Assembly: GCA_036388895.1 (NCBI GenBank)
Contig: DASVQY010000030.1
Span: 1 to 64,000, forward strand
Reading direction: 5' to 3'
DNA from: SXVE01 sp036388895
Lineage (GTDB): Bacteria; Acidobacteriota; Blastocatellia; Pyrinomonadales; Pyrinomonadaceae
Length of the DNA stretch: 64,000 bases
Shown: positions 40,953 through 49,121 of the stretch, piece by piece
How the letters are laid out: the number at the start of each line of letters is the position of its first letter
Position numbering within the stretch: the stretch's first letter is position 1
Program-made: the position numbers and the translations under genes
Notes under the pieces: model-generated
What the model saw: the letters and a program-made list of their open reading frames with translations, nothing else
Database searches by the model: none
Told to the model about the DNA's origin: nothing

Positions 40953-41411
40953 ATGTTGGAAACAACAAAAAGTTTAGGAAAATTTCAACGCGTTTACGGC
41001 ACGTCGCCGGTTTATTTACAGAGAGCAGCAATCATTGCGGTCGTTTCCTTTGTCTTTTTCTTAGCGATGCTCATCGCATTTTCGATTCGCCAAAACATCG
41101 GATATTTTTTGCTCGCCACGGCTTTTTTGCTCGTACAGCTTTTGACGCTTTTCGGCTGGATTACGCAGAGAAAAAATGAATTAAAGCTGTATGAAAACGG
41201 ATTCGAGTACCGGAAAAACGTTTATTTATGGAATGAAATCAAAACGACAAAAATGAAAACCGAAAGTCGTATGTTGAGCGGGCGAAAAATTAATTTTGAA
41301 ATTACAAAAATAAACGGCGAAAAAATAGTTTTGACCGAAGCGATTCATCAAATTGCGGAAATTTTAGCTCGAATTGATAGAGAAGTTTCCGCCGACAAAA
41401 AAAATGTTTGA
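40953..41411 (+). CDS. Small membrane protein, DUF6585-like (tentative)
   Basis: A 152-residue protein with two membrane helices (about 24-46 and 52-70) and a cytoplasmic beta-rich tail (LKLYENGFEYRKNVYLWNEIKTTKM, KINFEITKINGEKIVLTEAIHQIAEIL). The tail resembles PH-like domains such as those of DUF6585. No catalytic residues are evident. It lies between the receiver-ATPase gene and the E2 gene and has no clear partner. Confidence 0.5.
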   Translation: MLETTKSLGKFQRVYGTSPVYLQRAAIIAVVSFVFFLAMLIAFSIRQNIGYFLLATAFLLVQLLTLFGWITQRKNELKLYENGFEYRKNVYLWNEIKTTKMKTESRMLSGRKINFEITKINGEKIVLTEAIHQIAEILARIDREVSADKKNV

Positions 41412-41642
41412 AGTATTTCCGTTCATAACTAAAGAGCGCGTTATAAACGATAAAATTTATTTTTAATTTGGAGCGCGAAAACGCTTCTCAAAATATCTGC
41501 TGAATTTTGCAGGCGAGTAATCGAAGCCTTACTTTCTAATTTCCGCCGTTTTACTTTCCGCTTTTCACTTTTCACCCGTTTTTCTTGTATTCTATCTCTT
41601 TGATATTTTTTATATAGCAATAATTTATTAAACGGAGAACAT

Positions 41643-43580
41643 ATGAGCGTAGAAGTGGTAATGCCGCAGATGGGCGAGTCAATTACGGAAGGAACTATTT
41701 CAAAATGGTTGAAATCGGTCGGCGATAAAATCGAGCGCGACGAGCCAATTCTGGAAATATCAACCGATAAAGTTGACGCGGAAGTTCCGAGTCCGGGCGC
41801 GGGCGTTTTGTTGGAAATTCGAAGTCAGGAAGGCGAAACGGTCGAAGTCGGAACGGTCGTCGCCGTAATCGGCGCGGAAGGCGAAGCGGCGGCGGACAAC
41901 TCAACGTCAGCGCAAGCCGCGGCGGGCGCCGAAGCATCAAAAGTTAAAGAAGCGAGCCCCGTAGCCGGAGAATCGAATGATTTGCCGGTTGTCGAACAAT
42001 CTCAAGCAGCAGTCGCGTCGTCGCCTGCCGAAACCTCAACAAGTCCGGCAAATTCTGGAAGCTCTGCCGCTTCTGCAAGTTCGGAAAATTCGACCGAAGT
42101 GGTAATGCCGCAAATGGGCGAGTCAATCACCGAGGGAACAGTCTCGAAATGGCTGAAATCAGTCGGCGATAAAATCGAAAAAGACGAGCCGCTTCTTGAG
42201 ATTTCAACCGATAAAGTTGACGCGGAAGTTCCGAGTCCGGCGGCGGGCGTTTTGCTCGAAATCAGAGCGCAGGAAGGCGAAACGGTCGAAGTAGGTTCAA
42301 TTGTGGCTTTGGTCGGAGCCGAAGGCGCGAGTCCGTCCGCCAGTCAAACTTCGCCCGCTGCGCAAGCTCAAGCGGAACAAACCACAGCCAAAGCGACAGG
42401 CGCCGATATTACGCCCGCGCCGCAGCCGATTCAGCAGACTGCTGTTTCGGCAGTAGCAGAGCAAAAAGAAGAAACCGAAGAGGTTGAAGGCAGAAGCTAC
42501 GATTACAGCCGTCCCGGCGCCGTCGAAGAGGCAAAAACTTCTTCAAACGGTCAAACCGGAAACGGACAGTCATCGAACGGCGGAAACATATCAATCGAAG
42601 ATTTGCGAAGAACGAAATCGAGTCCGCTTGTGCGTAATATCGCAAAAGAGCACGGCATAGACATTTCCAGACTGCAGGGAACCGGAATGAGCGGACGCGT
42701 CACGAAAAAAGATATTATATCTTTTATCGAGTCCGGAGCCGCACTTCGCCCGCAGGATTTGCTTCGCAAAGACGCTCCCGCCGCGCCTTCGATTGCGCCT
42801 GCCGCGCCGCTGCCGCAAACGGTTTCGCCGCCCGTTCAAAAATCCGATTACAAAGCGCCGCAAGTTTCCCCCTCGGTCAGCGACCGGATCGAGCCGATGT
42901 CGGTAATGCGAAAGAAAATCGCCGAGCATATGACGTTTTCCAAGCAGACTTCGGCGCACGTCGCGAGCGTTTACGAAATTGATATGACGAACGTGGCAAA
43001 ATTCCGCGAGAAAAACAAAAACGAATTTCAGGCGCGTTACGGCACGAAGCTGACTTATATGCCGTTTATTTTTCAGGCTGTCTCAAACGCTTTGCGGAAA
43101 TTCCCGATTGTCAACTCGCAAGTTTCCGGCGATCAGATTATTTACAAAGGCGACATCAATCTCGGAATGGCGGTGGCGCTCGATTGGGGCTTGATCGTTC
43201 CGGTAATCAAACGCGCCGACACGCTTTCGCTTTCCGGCTTAGCTTTAACGGCAAACGATCTGGCAGACCGGGCGCGGTCGAAAAAACTTTCGCCCGACGA
43301 AGTTCAGGGCGGAACGTTTACGATTACGAATCCGGGAGTTTTCGGCGGTCTTTTCGGCACGCCGATTATTAACCAGCCGCAAGTCGCCATTCTCTGCGTC
43401 GGAACAATCGAAAAACGTCCGAAAGTAATTACGACATCCGACGGCGATGACGTTATAGCGATTCGCTCGATGGCGTATTTCGCAATGACTTACGATCACC
43501 GCGTCGTTGACGGAGCAGATGCCGAGAAGTTTTTATCTTATATGAAAGAATATCTTGAAAACGCCCAATTTTCTTTATAA
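41643..43580 (+). CDS. 2-Oxoacid dehydrogenase E2 with two lipoyl domains
   Basis: A 645-residue dihydrolipoamide acyltransferase. Two nearly identical lipoyl domains (1-80 and 151-228) carry the lipoylated Lys at 43 and 191 in ISTDKVDAEVPSP. Ala/Pro/Ser-rich linkers separate them. The E1/E3-binding domain is at about 325-362 (SPLVRNIAKEHGIDISRLQ, GRVTKKDI). The catalytic core holds His619 and Asp623 in YDHRVVDGADAEKFL. Length and the QARYGTKLTYMPF segment fit the succinyl/branched-chain type. E1 beta (49122) and E1 alpha (50778) are on the other strand some 6 kb away and E3 at 54827. It is followed by a perfect 23-base stem-loop. GGAG precedes the ATG. Confidence 0.93.
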   Translation: MSVEVVMPQMGESITEGTISKWLKSVGDKIERDEPILEISTDKVDAEVPSPGAGVLLEIRSQEGETVEVGTVVAVIGAEGEAAADNSTSAQAAAGAEASKVKEASPVAGESNDLPVVEQSQAAVASSPAETSTSPANSGSSAASASSENSTEVVMPQMGESITEGTVSKWLKSVGDKIEKDEPLLEISTDKVDAEVPSPAAGVLLEIRAQEGETVEVGSIVALVGAEGASPSASQTSPAAQAQAEQTTAKATGADITPAPQPIQQTAVSAVAEQKEETEEVEGRSYDYSRPGAVEEAKTSSNGQTGNGQSSNGGNISIEDLRRTKSSPLVRNIAKEHGIDISRLQGTGMSGRVTKKDIISFIESGAALRPQDLLRKDAPAAPSIAPAAPLPQTVSPPVQKSDYKAPQVSPSVSDRIEPMSVMRKKIAEHMTFSKQTSAHVASVYEIDMTNVAKFREKNKNEFQARYGTKLTYMPFIFQAVSNALRKFPIVNSQVSGDQIIYKGDINLGMAVALDWGLIVPVIKRADTLSLSGLALTANDLADRARSKKLSPDEVQGGTFTITNPGVFGGLFGTPIINQPQVAILCVGTIEKRPKVITTSDGDDVIAIRSMAYFAMTYDHRVVDGADAEKFLSYMKEYLENAQFSL

Positions 43581-43591
43581 ACTTTTCCCTA

Positions 43592-43644
43592 ACGAATCAA
43601 AAGCGAACAGTTTTTAAGTGTAAAACTGTTCGCTTTTGATTCGT
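43592..43644 (+). terminator. Perfect 23-bp stem-loop after the E2 gene
   Basis: The 23 bases at 43592-43614 are the exact reverse complement of 43622-43644 around a 7-base loop. This is the strongest hairpin in the window. The bases after it (AAATTTTCC) give a weak T run. It probably terminates the E2 transcript. Confidence 0.82.
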
Positions 43645-43750
43645 AAATTTTCCCTCAAAATACCTTTAATTTCTCTAAACCCAAAAAACAGAAGCTGTTA
43701 AGCAAAAAAAATAAACGTTTAATTATCAAAAGTAATTCTCTGAAAAATTT

Positions 43751-43767
43751 TTGGCACGATTATTGTT
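43751..43767 (+). promoter_or_regulatory. Sigma-54-like promoter
   Basis: TTGGCACG, four bases (ATTA), TTGTT. The consensus is TTGGCACR-N4-TTGCW, so the -24 box is complete and the -12 box has T in place of C; the GG-to-G(C/T) spacing is exact. The predicted start of transcription is near 43778. No sigma-54 activator gene is visible in the window. Confidence 0.55.
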
Positions 43768-43777
43768 GAACACAGTT

Positions 43778-43838
43778 TTATTGTAAATCTGCCAAAACAT
43801 ATGATTTCGTAAAGCTAAGTCGAAATTTAGCTTTTTTT
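43778..43838 (+). ncRNA. Candidate small RNA ending in an intrinsic terminator
   Basis: From the predicted sigma-54 start, about 60 bases lead to AAAGCTAA (43811-43818) paired with TTAGCTTT (43827-43834) and four T beyond. No start codon-led frame of use lies between. The OmpA gene begins 128 bases later, so the terminator either ends a small RNA or attenuates OmpA transcription. The rest of this 385-base gap (43843-43965) is AT-rich with a plausible TTGAAA box for the ompA-like gene. Confidence 0.45.
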
Positions 43839-43965
43839 ATTTTGATTTTTACATAAAATAGGAAATTAGTTTTCGACAACCCGAGCTAAATTTCAAACGT
43901 CATATGTCGGTAGCGTTGAAAATAGTAAACCAAAAATTTAATTTTAAGTTTGGAGATGAATTTCT

Positions 43966-44937
43966 ATGTTAAAAAAAATTTCAGCTTTGTCTTTGGCATT
44001 GTTTTTAGGAGCGGCGAGCATTTTTGCGCAGGACGCTCAAACTCGTACTTTAACTGCCGGACAAAAATATAAAATTAAAGGCGTCGTCGTTTCGACCGAA
44101 GATAACAGTTTTGTCGTTCGCGACGCGGTCGGCGTAAACACGCGCGTTATGTTCGCGCCAAACACGAGCATTAAAACCAAAGGCGGAATCTTCGGCGGCA
44201 GCGACACTGTTGCGGCAAACCAAATCGTTCGCGGTTTGAATTTGGAAGTCGAAGGTCGCGGCGACAACAGCGGCAGTTTAATGGCTAATAAAGTACGTTT
44301 CGGAAAAGACGATTTCCGTGTAGCTCAATCAATTGACAGCCGCGTGACTCCGGCTGAAGAAAGGCTCGATCAAGCTGAAGCGAACGCGCAGCGCATTTCA
44401 GGACAAATCGAAGAGTTAGTGGCAATTTCCAATTCAGCCCGCGGCGGCGCGAAGGCTGCTCAAGCTACGGCTGATGCGGCTATTGAAGGCGTTAATGCAA
44501 CCAATCAAAGAATTTCGGCTGTTGATGAATATGTTGTTCAGTCAACTCAAACAGTTAATTTCAAAGTAAATAGCGCAGTGCTTTCATCCGAAGGCAAACA
44601 AAACCTTGATACGCTCGCGCAAAACGCTTTGAATATGAAAGGTTATCTTATCGAAGTCACCGGTTTCGCATCTGCTGACGGAGACGCCAAAAAGAACAAA
44701 GAATTGAGCCGACGACGTGCTCAAGCGGTTCTCGATTATTTGATCGAAACACACAACATTCCGCTTCGACGTATCGGCGTTTCGTACGGTTTTGGAGAAG
44801 CCCAAGCGATTGCAGACAATGCGACTCGTGAAGGACGCGCGCAGAATCGCCGCGTTGAAGTTAAATTGACGGTCAGCAAAGGTTTAAATCAAAACGTTGA
44901 AGTTCGTCCGGCGGGAACGAGCAACGATCAACAGTAA
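43966..44937 (+). CDS. OmpA-family outer-membrane/peptidoglycan-binding protein
   Basis: A 323-residue protein with signal peptide (LSLALFLGAASIFAQ). Residues about 25-120 form a beta region (YKIKGVVVSTEDNSFVVRDAVGVNTRVMF, then KGGIFGGSDTV) resembling DUF5666. A helical linker (about 125-185) follows. The OmpA_C domain (about 195-305) has TVNFKVNSAVLSSEGKQNLDTLA, VTGFASADGDAKKNKELSRRRAQAVLDYL and AQNRRVEVKLTV, the peptidoglycan-binding pattern. No classic beta-barrel is present, so it is probably periplasmic. It precedes the VWA gene by 26 bases. GGAG lies just upstream of the start. Confidence 0.88.
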   Translation: MLKKISALSLALFLGAASIFAQDAQTRTLTAGQKYKIKGVVVSTEDNSFVVRDAVGVNTRVMFAPNTSIKTKGGIFGGSDTVAANQIVRGLNLEVEGRGDNSGSLMANKVRFGKDDFRVAQSIDSRVTPAEERLDQAEANAQRISGQIEELVAISNSARGGAKAAQATADAAIEGVNATNQRISAVDEYVVQSTQTVNFKVNSAVLSSEGKQNLDTLAQNALNMKGYLIEVTGFASADGDAKKNKELSRRRAQAVLDYLIETHNIPLRRIGVSYGFGEAQAIADNATREGRAQNRRVEVKLTVSKGLNQNVEVRPAGTSNDQQ

Positions 44938-44963
44938 TAGCTTTTAGGAATTGAGGACAAATT

Positions 44964-46169
44964 ATGATGAAAAACGACAAAGGTTTTTTATCAATTTTGT
45001 CCTCTTTTTTTATTTACACATTCATCTTCGCGGTATTTGTGCGAACACAAAAGCGGTATTCAGTTATGAAAAACGTATCTCATTTATCATTGGTGGCATT
45101 TTTATTCATTGTTATTTTTGCGTTAACCGCATCTGCACAAACGCCGCAGTCTACACCGCCGCCGACCGATGACGGGGAAATTATAAAGGTCAGTTCGCGT
45201 TTGATAATGGTTCCGGTTTCGGTGACGGATGCCAACGGACAACCTGTATTAGGTTTGTCGGCGCAGGATTTTCGCGTTTCCGAAGAAGGCAAGCCGCAGC
45301 AGGTAGAAAATGTTTCCGACGCGGAAAAAGTGCCGCTTGAAATCGCGTTGCTGATTGATGTTTCGAGCAGCGTAAATAAAATATTTGAATTGGAAAAATC
45401 AGCCGCTGCTCAATTTTTGCAAGGCGTGATGCGACCGGAAGATCGCGCAACGATCTTTTTGATTACCGATAGACCGGTTTTGATGCAAACGCGTGACACC
45501 GCAGCGAATACGGCAGTCAAAGTTCGTTCTATAAGCGGAATGAAATCTTCGACCGCTTTTTATGATACCGTTTCGGCAGCTGCTCAGTATTTGAGTAAAA
45601 ACTCGCCAGCACGTAGTCGCCGGGTTATTTTATCGCTTTCTGACGGGGAAGATAACTATAGCGAAGCCACAAAACAATCAACCATTGATGCCGCTGAAGA
45701 TTTAGACGTAAACAAAATTACGACAAAAGATTTAGATAAATTTTCGAGCAAATATGCAAAGCGAACAAATGCTGCGCATACACGCGCGCGGGCGAGCGTT
45801 TTAAAGACACTGCAAAACGCCGACACAGTTTTTTATTCGCTAAACCCATCGGGACCTTCGGTCAGATTGAACGTCGCCAGCCAGCGAGCACAAGACGTGC
45901 TTCAACAATTTGCCGATCAAACGGGCGGGACAGCCTTTTTGCCGCAATTTGTGACCGAGAGAAATTCTGCGAATTTCGATCAGAGAAACGCTCAGATTCT
46001 CGAACGGATTTTCGCGCAAATTTCCGCCGAGCTTCGCGCACAATATCTCGTTCAATATTATTCCGAAGCCGAGTTTCCGAATAATCGTTACGTCAAATTG
46101 GATGTCGGGTTGCAGAATCCGAGAAATTTGAAAGTTCGCGCTCGTCAAGGTTACTTCGCTAAAAATTAA
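44964..46169 (+). CDS. VWFA-domain protein of the acidobacterial type
   Basis: A 401-residue exported protein. The VWA domain (about 130-300) has the MIDAS motif DVSSSVNKI, a Thr candidate in SGMKSSTAFYDTV and an aspartate in LSLSDGEDNYS. The C-terminal part (about 345-400) has FPNNRYVKLDVGLQNPRNLKVRARQGYFA, the VWFA-related domain found mainly in Acidobacteriota. The N-terminus is uncertain: an ATG with GAGGA at 44964 adds a hydrophobic stretch before the signal peptide, while ATG 45066 (MKNVSHLSLVAFLF) gives a clean signal but a poor ribosome site. I kept the first. It probably co-transcribes with the ompA-like gene. Confidence 0.85.
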   Translation: MMKNDKGFLSILSSFFIYTFIFAVFVRTQKRYSVMKNVSHLSLVAFLFIVIFALTASAQTPQSTPPPTDDGEIIKVSSRLIMVPVSVTDANGQPVLGLSAQDFRVSEEGKPQQVENVSDAEKVPLEIALLIDVSSSVNKIFELEKSAAAQFLQGVMRPEDRATIFLITDRPVLMQTRDTAANTAVKVRSISGMKSSTAFYDTVSAAAQYLSKNSPARSRRVILSLSDGEDNYSEATKQSTIDAAEDLDVNKITTKDLDKFSSKYAKRTNAAHTRARASVLKTLQNADTVFYSLNPSGPSVRLNVASQRAQDVLQQFADQTGGTAFLPQFVTERNSANFDQRNAQILERIFAQISAELRAQYLVQYYSEAEFPNNRYVKLDVGLQNPRNLKVRARQGYFAKN

Positions 46170-46723
46170 CGGCGGCGTTTTTCCTTAACTTTTTGACGAA
46201 CTTCTTCAACATTATAAATTGCGCCTCCAAATGAAATACCGGGAGCATATTTCCCCATAATTTCAGAGTTATCATCAATCTTGTTCTCGGTTTCGATATT
46301 GAAATTATTGTTCAGCGGAACATTCTCAACATCTTGCACGGCAATCGCTCCGACCGTGGGAATCGGTTTTTTTGTTTGATTAAAAAAACTGTTTAATCCC
46401 AAACCGCCCAGGACGGCAAAAATAAACGAAGCGACTGTCGCCGCAGTTTTTGAAACCCGTCTTTTTAATAACTGCCAGCCGACCGGACAATCTTTCGTCA
46501 AAACAGTTCCGTCCGCGCGGCGATAAAATCGAACGCACAATCTGCCTTCGGAGTTAATCAAAAGATTTTCCGCTTCGGCGCGAGTCATTCCCGACAAATT
46601 GTAAACATTTAATTTACAGTCGCCGCAATAGCGTTTGCGCTCGTCGCCCATCATTCGGTTCCAATCAGCCGAACAAGGGCTTGCGATTTTAATATTGTTC
46701 AAAGGGTTATCGAATTTAGCCAT
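46166..46723 (-). CDS. Four-cysteine N-terminal protein with membrane tail
   Basis: A 185-residue protein. It starts MAKFDNPLNNIKIASPCSADW, with GGAGG directly upstream of the ATG; an in-frame ATG 9 codons earlier is weaker. The cysteines lie in SPCSADW, RYCGDCKLNVYNLSGM, GRLCVRFYRRADGTVLTKDCPVG. This layout (CxxCxLNVYNLSxMT) recurs in short proteins of Acidobacteriota and Bacteroidota and may bind a metal or heme; the binding is inference. A membrane helix (about 97-117) and a polar tail follow. It converges with the VWA gene, stops overlapping by 4 bases. Role unknown. Confidence 0.7.
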   Translation of the reverse strand: MAKFDNPLNNIKIASPCSADWNRMMGDERKRYCGDCKLNVYNLSGMTRAEAENLLINSEGRLCVRFYRRADGTVLTKDCPVGWQLLKRRVSKTAATVASFIFAVLGGLGLNSFFNQTKKPIPTVGAIAVQDVENVPLNNNFNIETENKIDDNSEIMGKYAPGISFGGAIYNVEEVRQKVKEKRRR

Positions 46724-46815
46724 AAAAACCTCCGTTCTTTTAGACAACAAATATTGTCTTTTGTTCCCGAGAACGAAGGTCGTGAAGATTTCTTGCGGAA
46801 ATTTATCGCAAATTT

Positions 46816-48480
46816 TTACTCAACGGGTTTCCTTTTATACTTATGCGTGATCGGTCTTCTTCGCCCGACGCCGATTGCGTTGCGCGAAATAATAATTGTC
46901 GGCGGCAATTGCTGGCGTTTGAACTCGTTGGCGGGCGATTCGACTTTGTTCAAAACTTCGTAAACGAGATTTCGATCATTTCCCAAAGCAACGATTTCTT
47001 CGGGCGAGAGTTTATCTTCGAAATAACGCTCTAAAATCTTGTCCATCAATTCGTAAGGCGGCAAGCTGTCCTGGTCGAACTGATTCGGCGCGAGCTCGGC
47101 GGACGGTTTTTTATCAATGATTTTATTCGGAATCAGTTCGCGCCCCGCGTTTTTATTTATTTGACGAGCGATTTCCCACGCTTCGGTTTTCAAAACGTCG
47201 CCCAGAACCGCCAGACCGCCGTTCGTGTCGCCGTAAAGCGTGCAGTAACCGACGGCGAGTTCGGATTTGTTGCCGGTCGAAAGCAGCAATCTGCCTTCCG
47301 CGTTCGAAATCGCCATCAAAATCACGCCGCGCAGACGCGACTGCATATTTTCCGCCGCGAGAGATTCGCCGCCTCTCGTCGGTTTGTGCAGATTCATTTG
47401 TTTGAGCATCACTTCAAACGCGCCGGAAATCGGCTCGATTCTGCCTTCGCAGCCGAGATTTTTTATTAACTCTTCCGAATCCTTGATACTTCCTTCCGAT
47501 GAAAATGGCGAAGGCATCATCACGCACAGAAGGTTTTCCGCGCCTATAGCTTCAGCAGCAAGCGCCGCGACAAGCGTTGAATCAATTCCACCCGAAAGTC
47601 CCAAAACAGCTTTTACGAAACCGTTTTTCCGCGCGTAATCTTTTATTCCCAGAACAAGCGCCTGACGAATTGATTCGCATTCAGCGCCGGTAATTCCGCG
47701 CGAATCCGGCTGGTGAGCGTCGAGTTCAACCGTTTCGACGAATTCTTCAAATGCCGTCGCCTGCAAAATAATGTCGCCTTCTTCGTCGGCAATCAAACTC
47801 GCGCCGTCAAAAACTATTCCGTCGTTTCCGCCGACTAAATTAACGAAAACAATCGGCTTCTTTTGTAATTTGGCGCGATGGGCGACCATCTCGCAGCGCA
47901 GTTTTATCTTGCCTTTGTTATACGGCGAAGCGTTAAGCGCGACGATCATTTCCGCGCCCTGCATCAGCAGTTCATCCGCTGGGTCAACATCATACAGACG
48001 CTCTTTCCAGAAAGTTTTATCGTTCCAGAAATCTTCGCAAACAACGACGCCAATTTTATGCCCGTTGATTTCAAACATTTTTCGCACGTCTGACGGTTCA
48101 AAATAACGCGGATCGTCGAAAACATCGTATTCGGGCAAAAGCGTTTTATCGGCAAATCCGATGAGCTTTCCGTCGTGAATAACGGCAGCAGTATTGAAAA
48201 GCCTTTTCCCGTCAGTTTCCGTGTTGGGGCGAATCGTGCCGACAATGGCAATAATTCCTTTCGTCGCCGGAATAATTCGTTCCAGCGGCTCGAGTGAAGA
48301 AATAATAATGTCTCGATCTTGAAACCAATCAAACGAAGTGTAGCCGTGAATCGCCACTTCGGGAAAAACGATCATATCCGATCCGTCGGCTTTCGCTTTT
48401 TCGATTGCCGCTAAAATTTTGGTGATATTTCCATCAATATCACCATTTGTCGTGTTGATTTGTCCGATTGTAACTCTCAT
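46816..48480 (-). CDS. nadE: Glutamine-dependent NAD+ synthetase
   Basis: A 554-residue fused enzyme. Residues 1-260 are a nitrilase-like glutaminase: Glu in FPEVAIHGYTSFDWF, Lys in ADKTLLPEYDVFDDPRYF, Cys in VVVCEDFWNDKTFW. The synthetase half has the P-loop GLSGGIDSTLVAALAAEAIG (about 290) and KSELAVGYCTLYGDTNGGLAV. It amidates deamido-NAD with ammonia from glutamine. The C-terminus is basic. A lone gene; the start has no clear ribosome site but matches the family N-terminus (MRVTIGQINTTNGDI). Confidence 0.95.
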   Translation of the reverse strand: MRVTIGQINTTNGDIDGNITKILAAIEKAKADGSDMIVFPEVAIHGYTSFDWFQDRDIIISSLEPLERIIPATKGIIAIVGTIRPNTETDGKRLFNTAAVIHDGKLIGFADKTLLPEYDVFDDPRYFEPSDVRKMFEINGHKIGVVVCEDFWNDKTFWKERLYDVDPADELLMQGAEMIVALNASPYNKGKIKLRCEMVAHRAKLQKKPIVFVNLVGGNDGIVFDGASLIADEEGDIILQATAFEEFVETVELDAHQPDSRGITGAECESIRQALVLGIKDYARKNGFVKAVLGLSGGIDSTLVAALAAEAIGAENLLCVMMPSPFSSEGSIKDSEELIKNLGCEGRIEPISGAFEVMLKQMNLHKPTRGGESLAAENMQSRLRGVILMAISNAEGRLLLSTGNKSELAVGYCTLYGDTNGGLAVLGDVLKTEAWEIARQINKNAGRELIPNKIIDKKPSAELAPNQFDQDSLPPYELMDKILERYFEDKLSPEEIVALGNDRNLVYEVLNKVESPANEFKRQQLPPTIIISRNAIGVGRRRPITHKYKRKPVE

Positions 48481-48678
48481 TATCCGTTAAGTTTATGAAA
48501 GAAAACCTTCATAAGCAAATAAAAAAAATATGGATTTTGAACGAAGCGGAAAGTAGTTCGGGTGAAAGCAAAGCATAATTATAAAAAGCGCCCAAGGAAG
48601 GAAAAGCTCAAAATGGCACTTAACAAATCGAAGTTAAATGAGAACCGAAGATGATCTTCTTTTTATATTTCGGCAAAT

Positions 48679-48957
48679 TTAATGCACTTCGGCGGTTGTT
48701 GGATCAATAATCGCTTTAACTTCCGTAATTTTGTTAGCCGGAAATCCGCCTTCTCTGGCATGTTCTTTAATAATTTCTTCGTTCGGCGCGATATAAACGC
48801 AATAAATTTTGTCGTCCGTAACGTAACTTTGAACCCATTGAATTTCAGTTCCAAGCTTACTTAAAACGCTGCACGAAGTTTGCGAAACGTTCCTCAACTG
48901 ATCTGATGTCAAAGTTCCAGCACCGGGAAGTTCTCGTTCTATAACATATTTCGGCAT
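48679..48957 (-). CDS. DUF4242-family small protein
   Basis: A 92-residue protein. MPKYVIERELPGAGTLTSDQL, WVQSYVTDDKIYCVYIAPNEE and IKEHAREGGFPANKITEV are the DUF4242 layout, a ferredoxin-like fold in which conserved residues of the H-A-x-x-G-G-F segment can bind nickel. GGAG lies 9 bases before the ATG. It is a single gene in a run of minus-strand genes. The function is unknown. Confidence 0.78.
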   Translation of the reverse strand: MPKYVIERELPGAGTLTSDQLRNVSQTSCSVLSKLGTEIQWVQSYVTDDKIYCVYIAPNEEIIKEHAREGGFPANKITEVKAIIDPTTAEVH

Positions 48958-49083
48958 AAATTTTCTCCATTCTTGATTTTGTTTTTACTTAAAATTTCTG
49001 CATTTGGCAACTTTACTGTGTAACGAAAAATTTATCATTTTGATTGCTCTGCTTTCGTGAAGCCGGAGTGTTAACGAAATAAA

Positions 49084-49110
49084 ACAAAGACATAAAAATA
49101 AAATCTTTGT
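49084..49110. terminator. Terminator after the E1 beta gene
   Basis: ACAAAGA (49084-49090) pairs with TCTTTGT (49104-49110), with T-rich flanks on both strands. On the minus strand it follows the E1 beta stop directly. Confidence 0.7.
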
Positions 49111-49121
49111 ATTTTTCAATT

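Noticed and set aside
48614..48630. TGGCACTTAACAAATC as a second sigma-54 site
   Set aside because: The -24 half fits, but no TTGCW lies at the right spacing and no gene follows on that strand.
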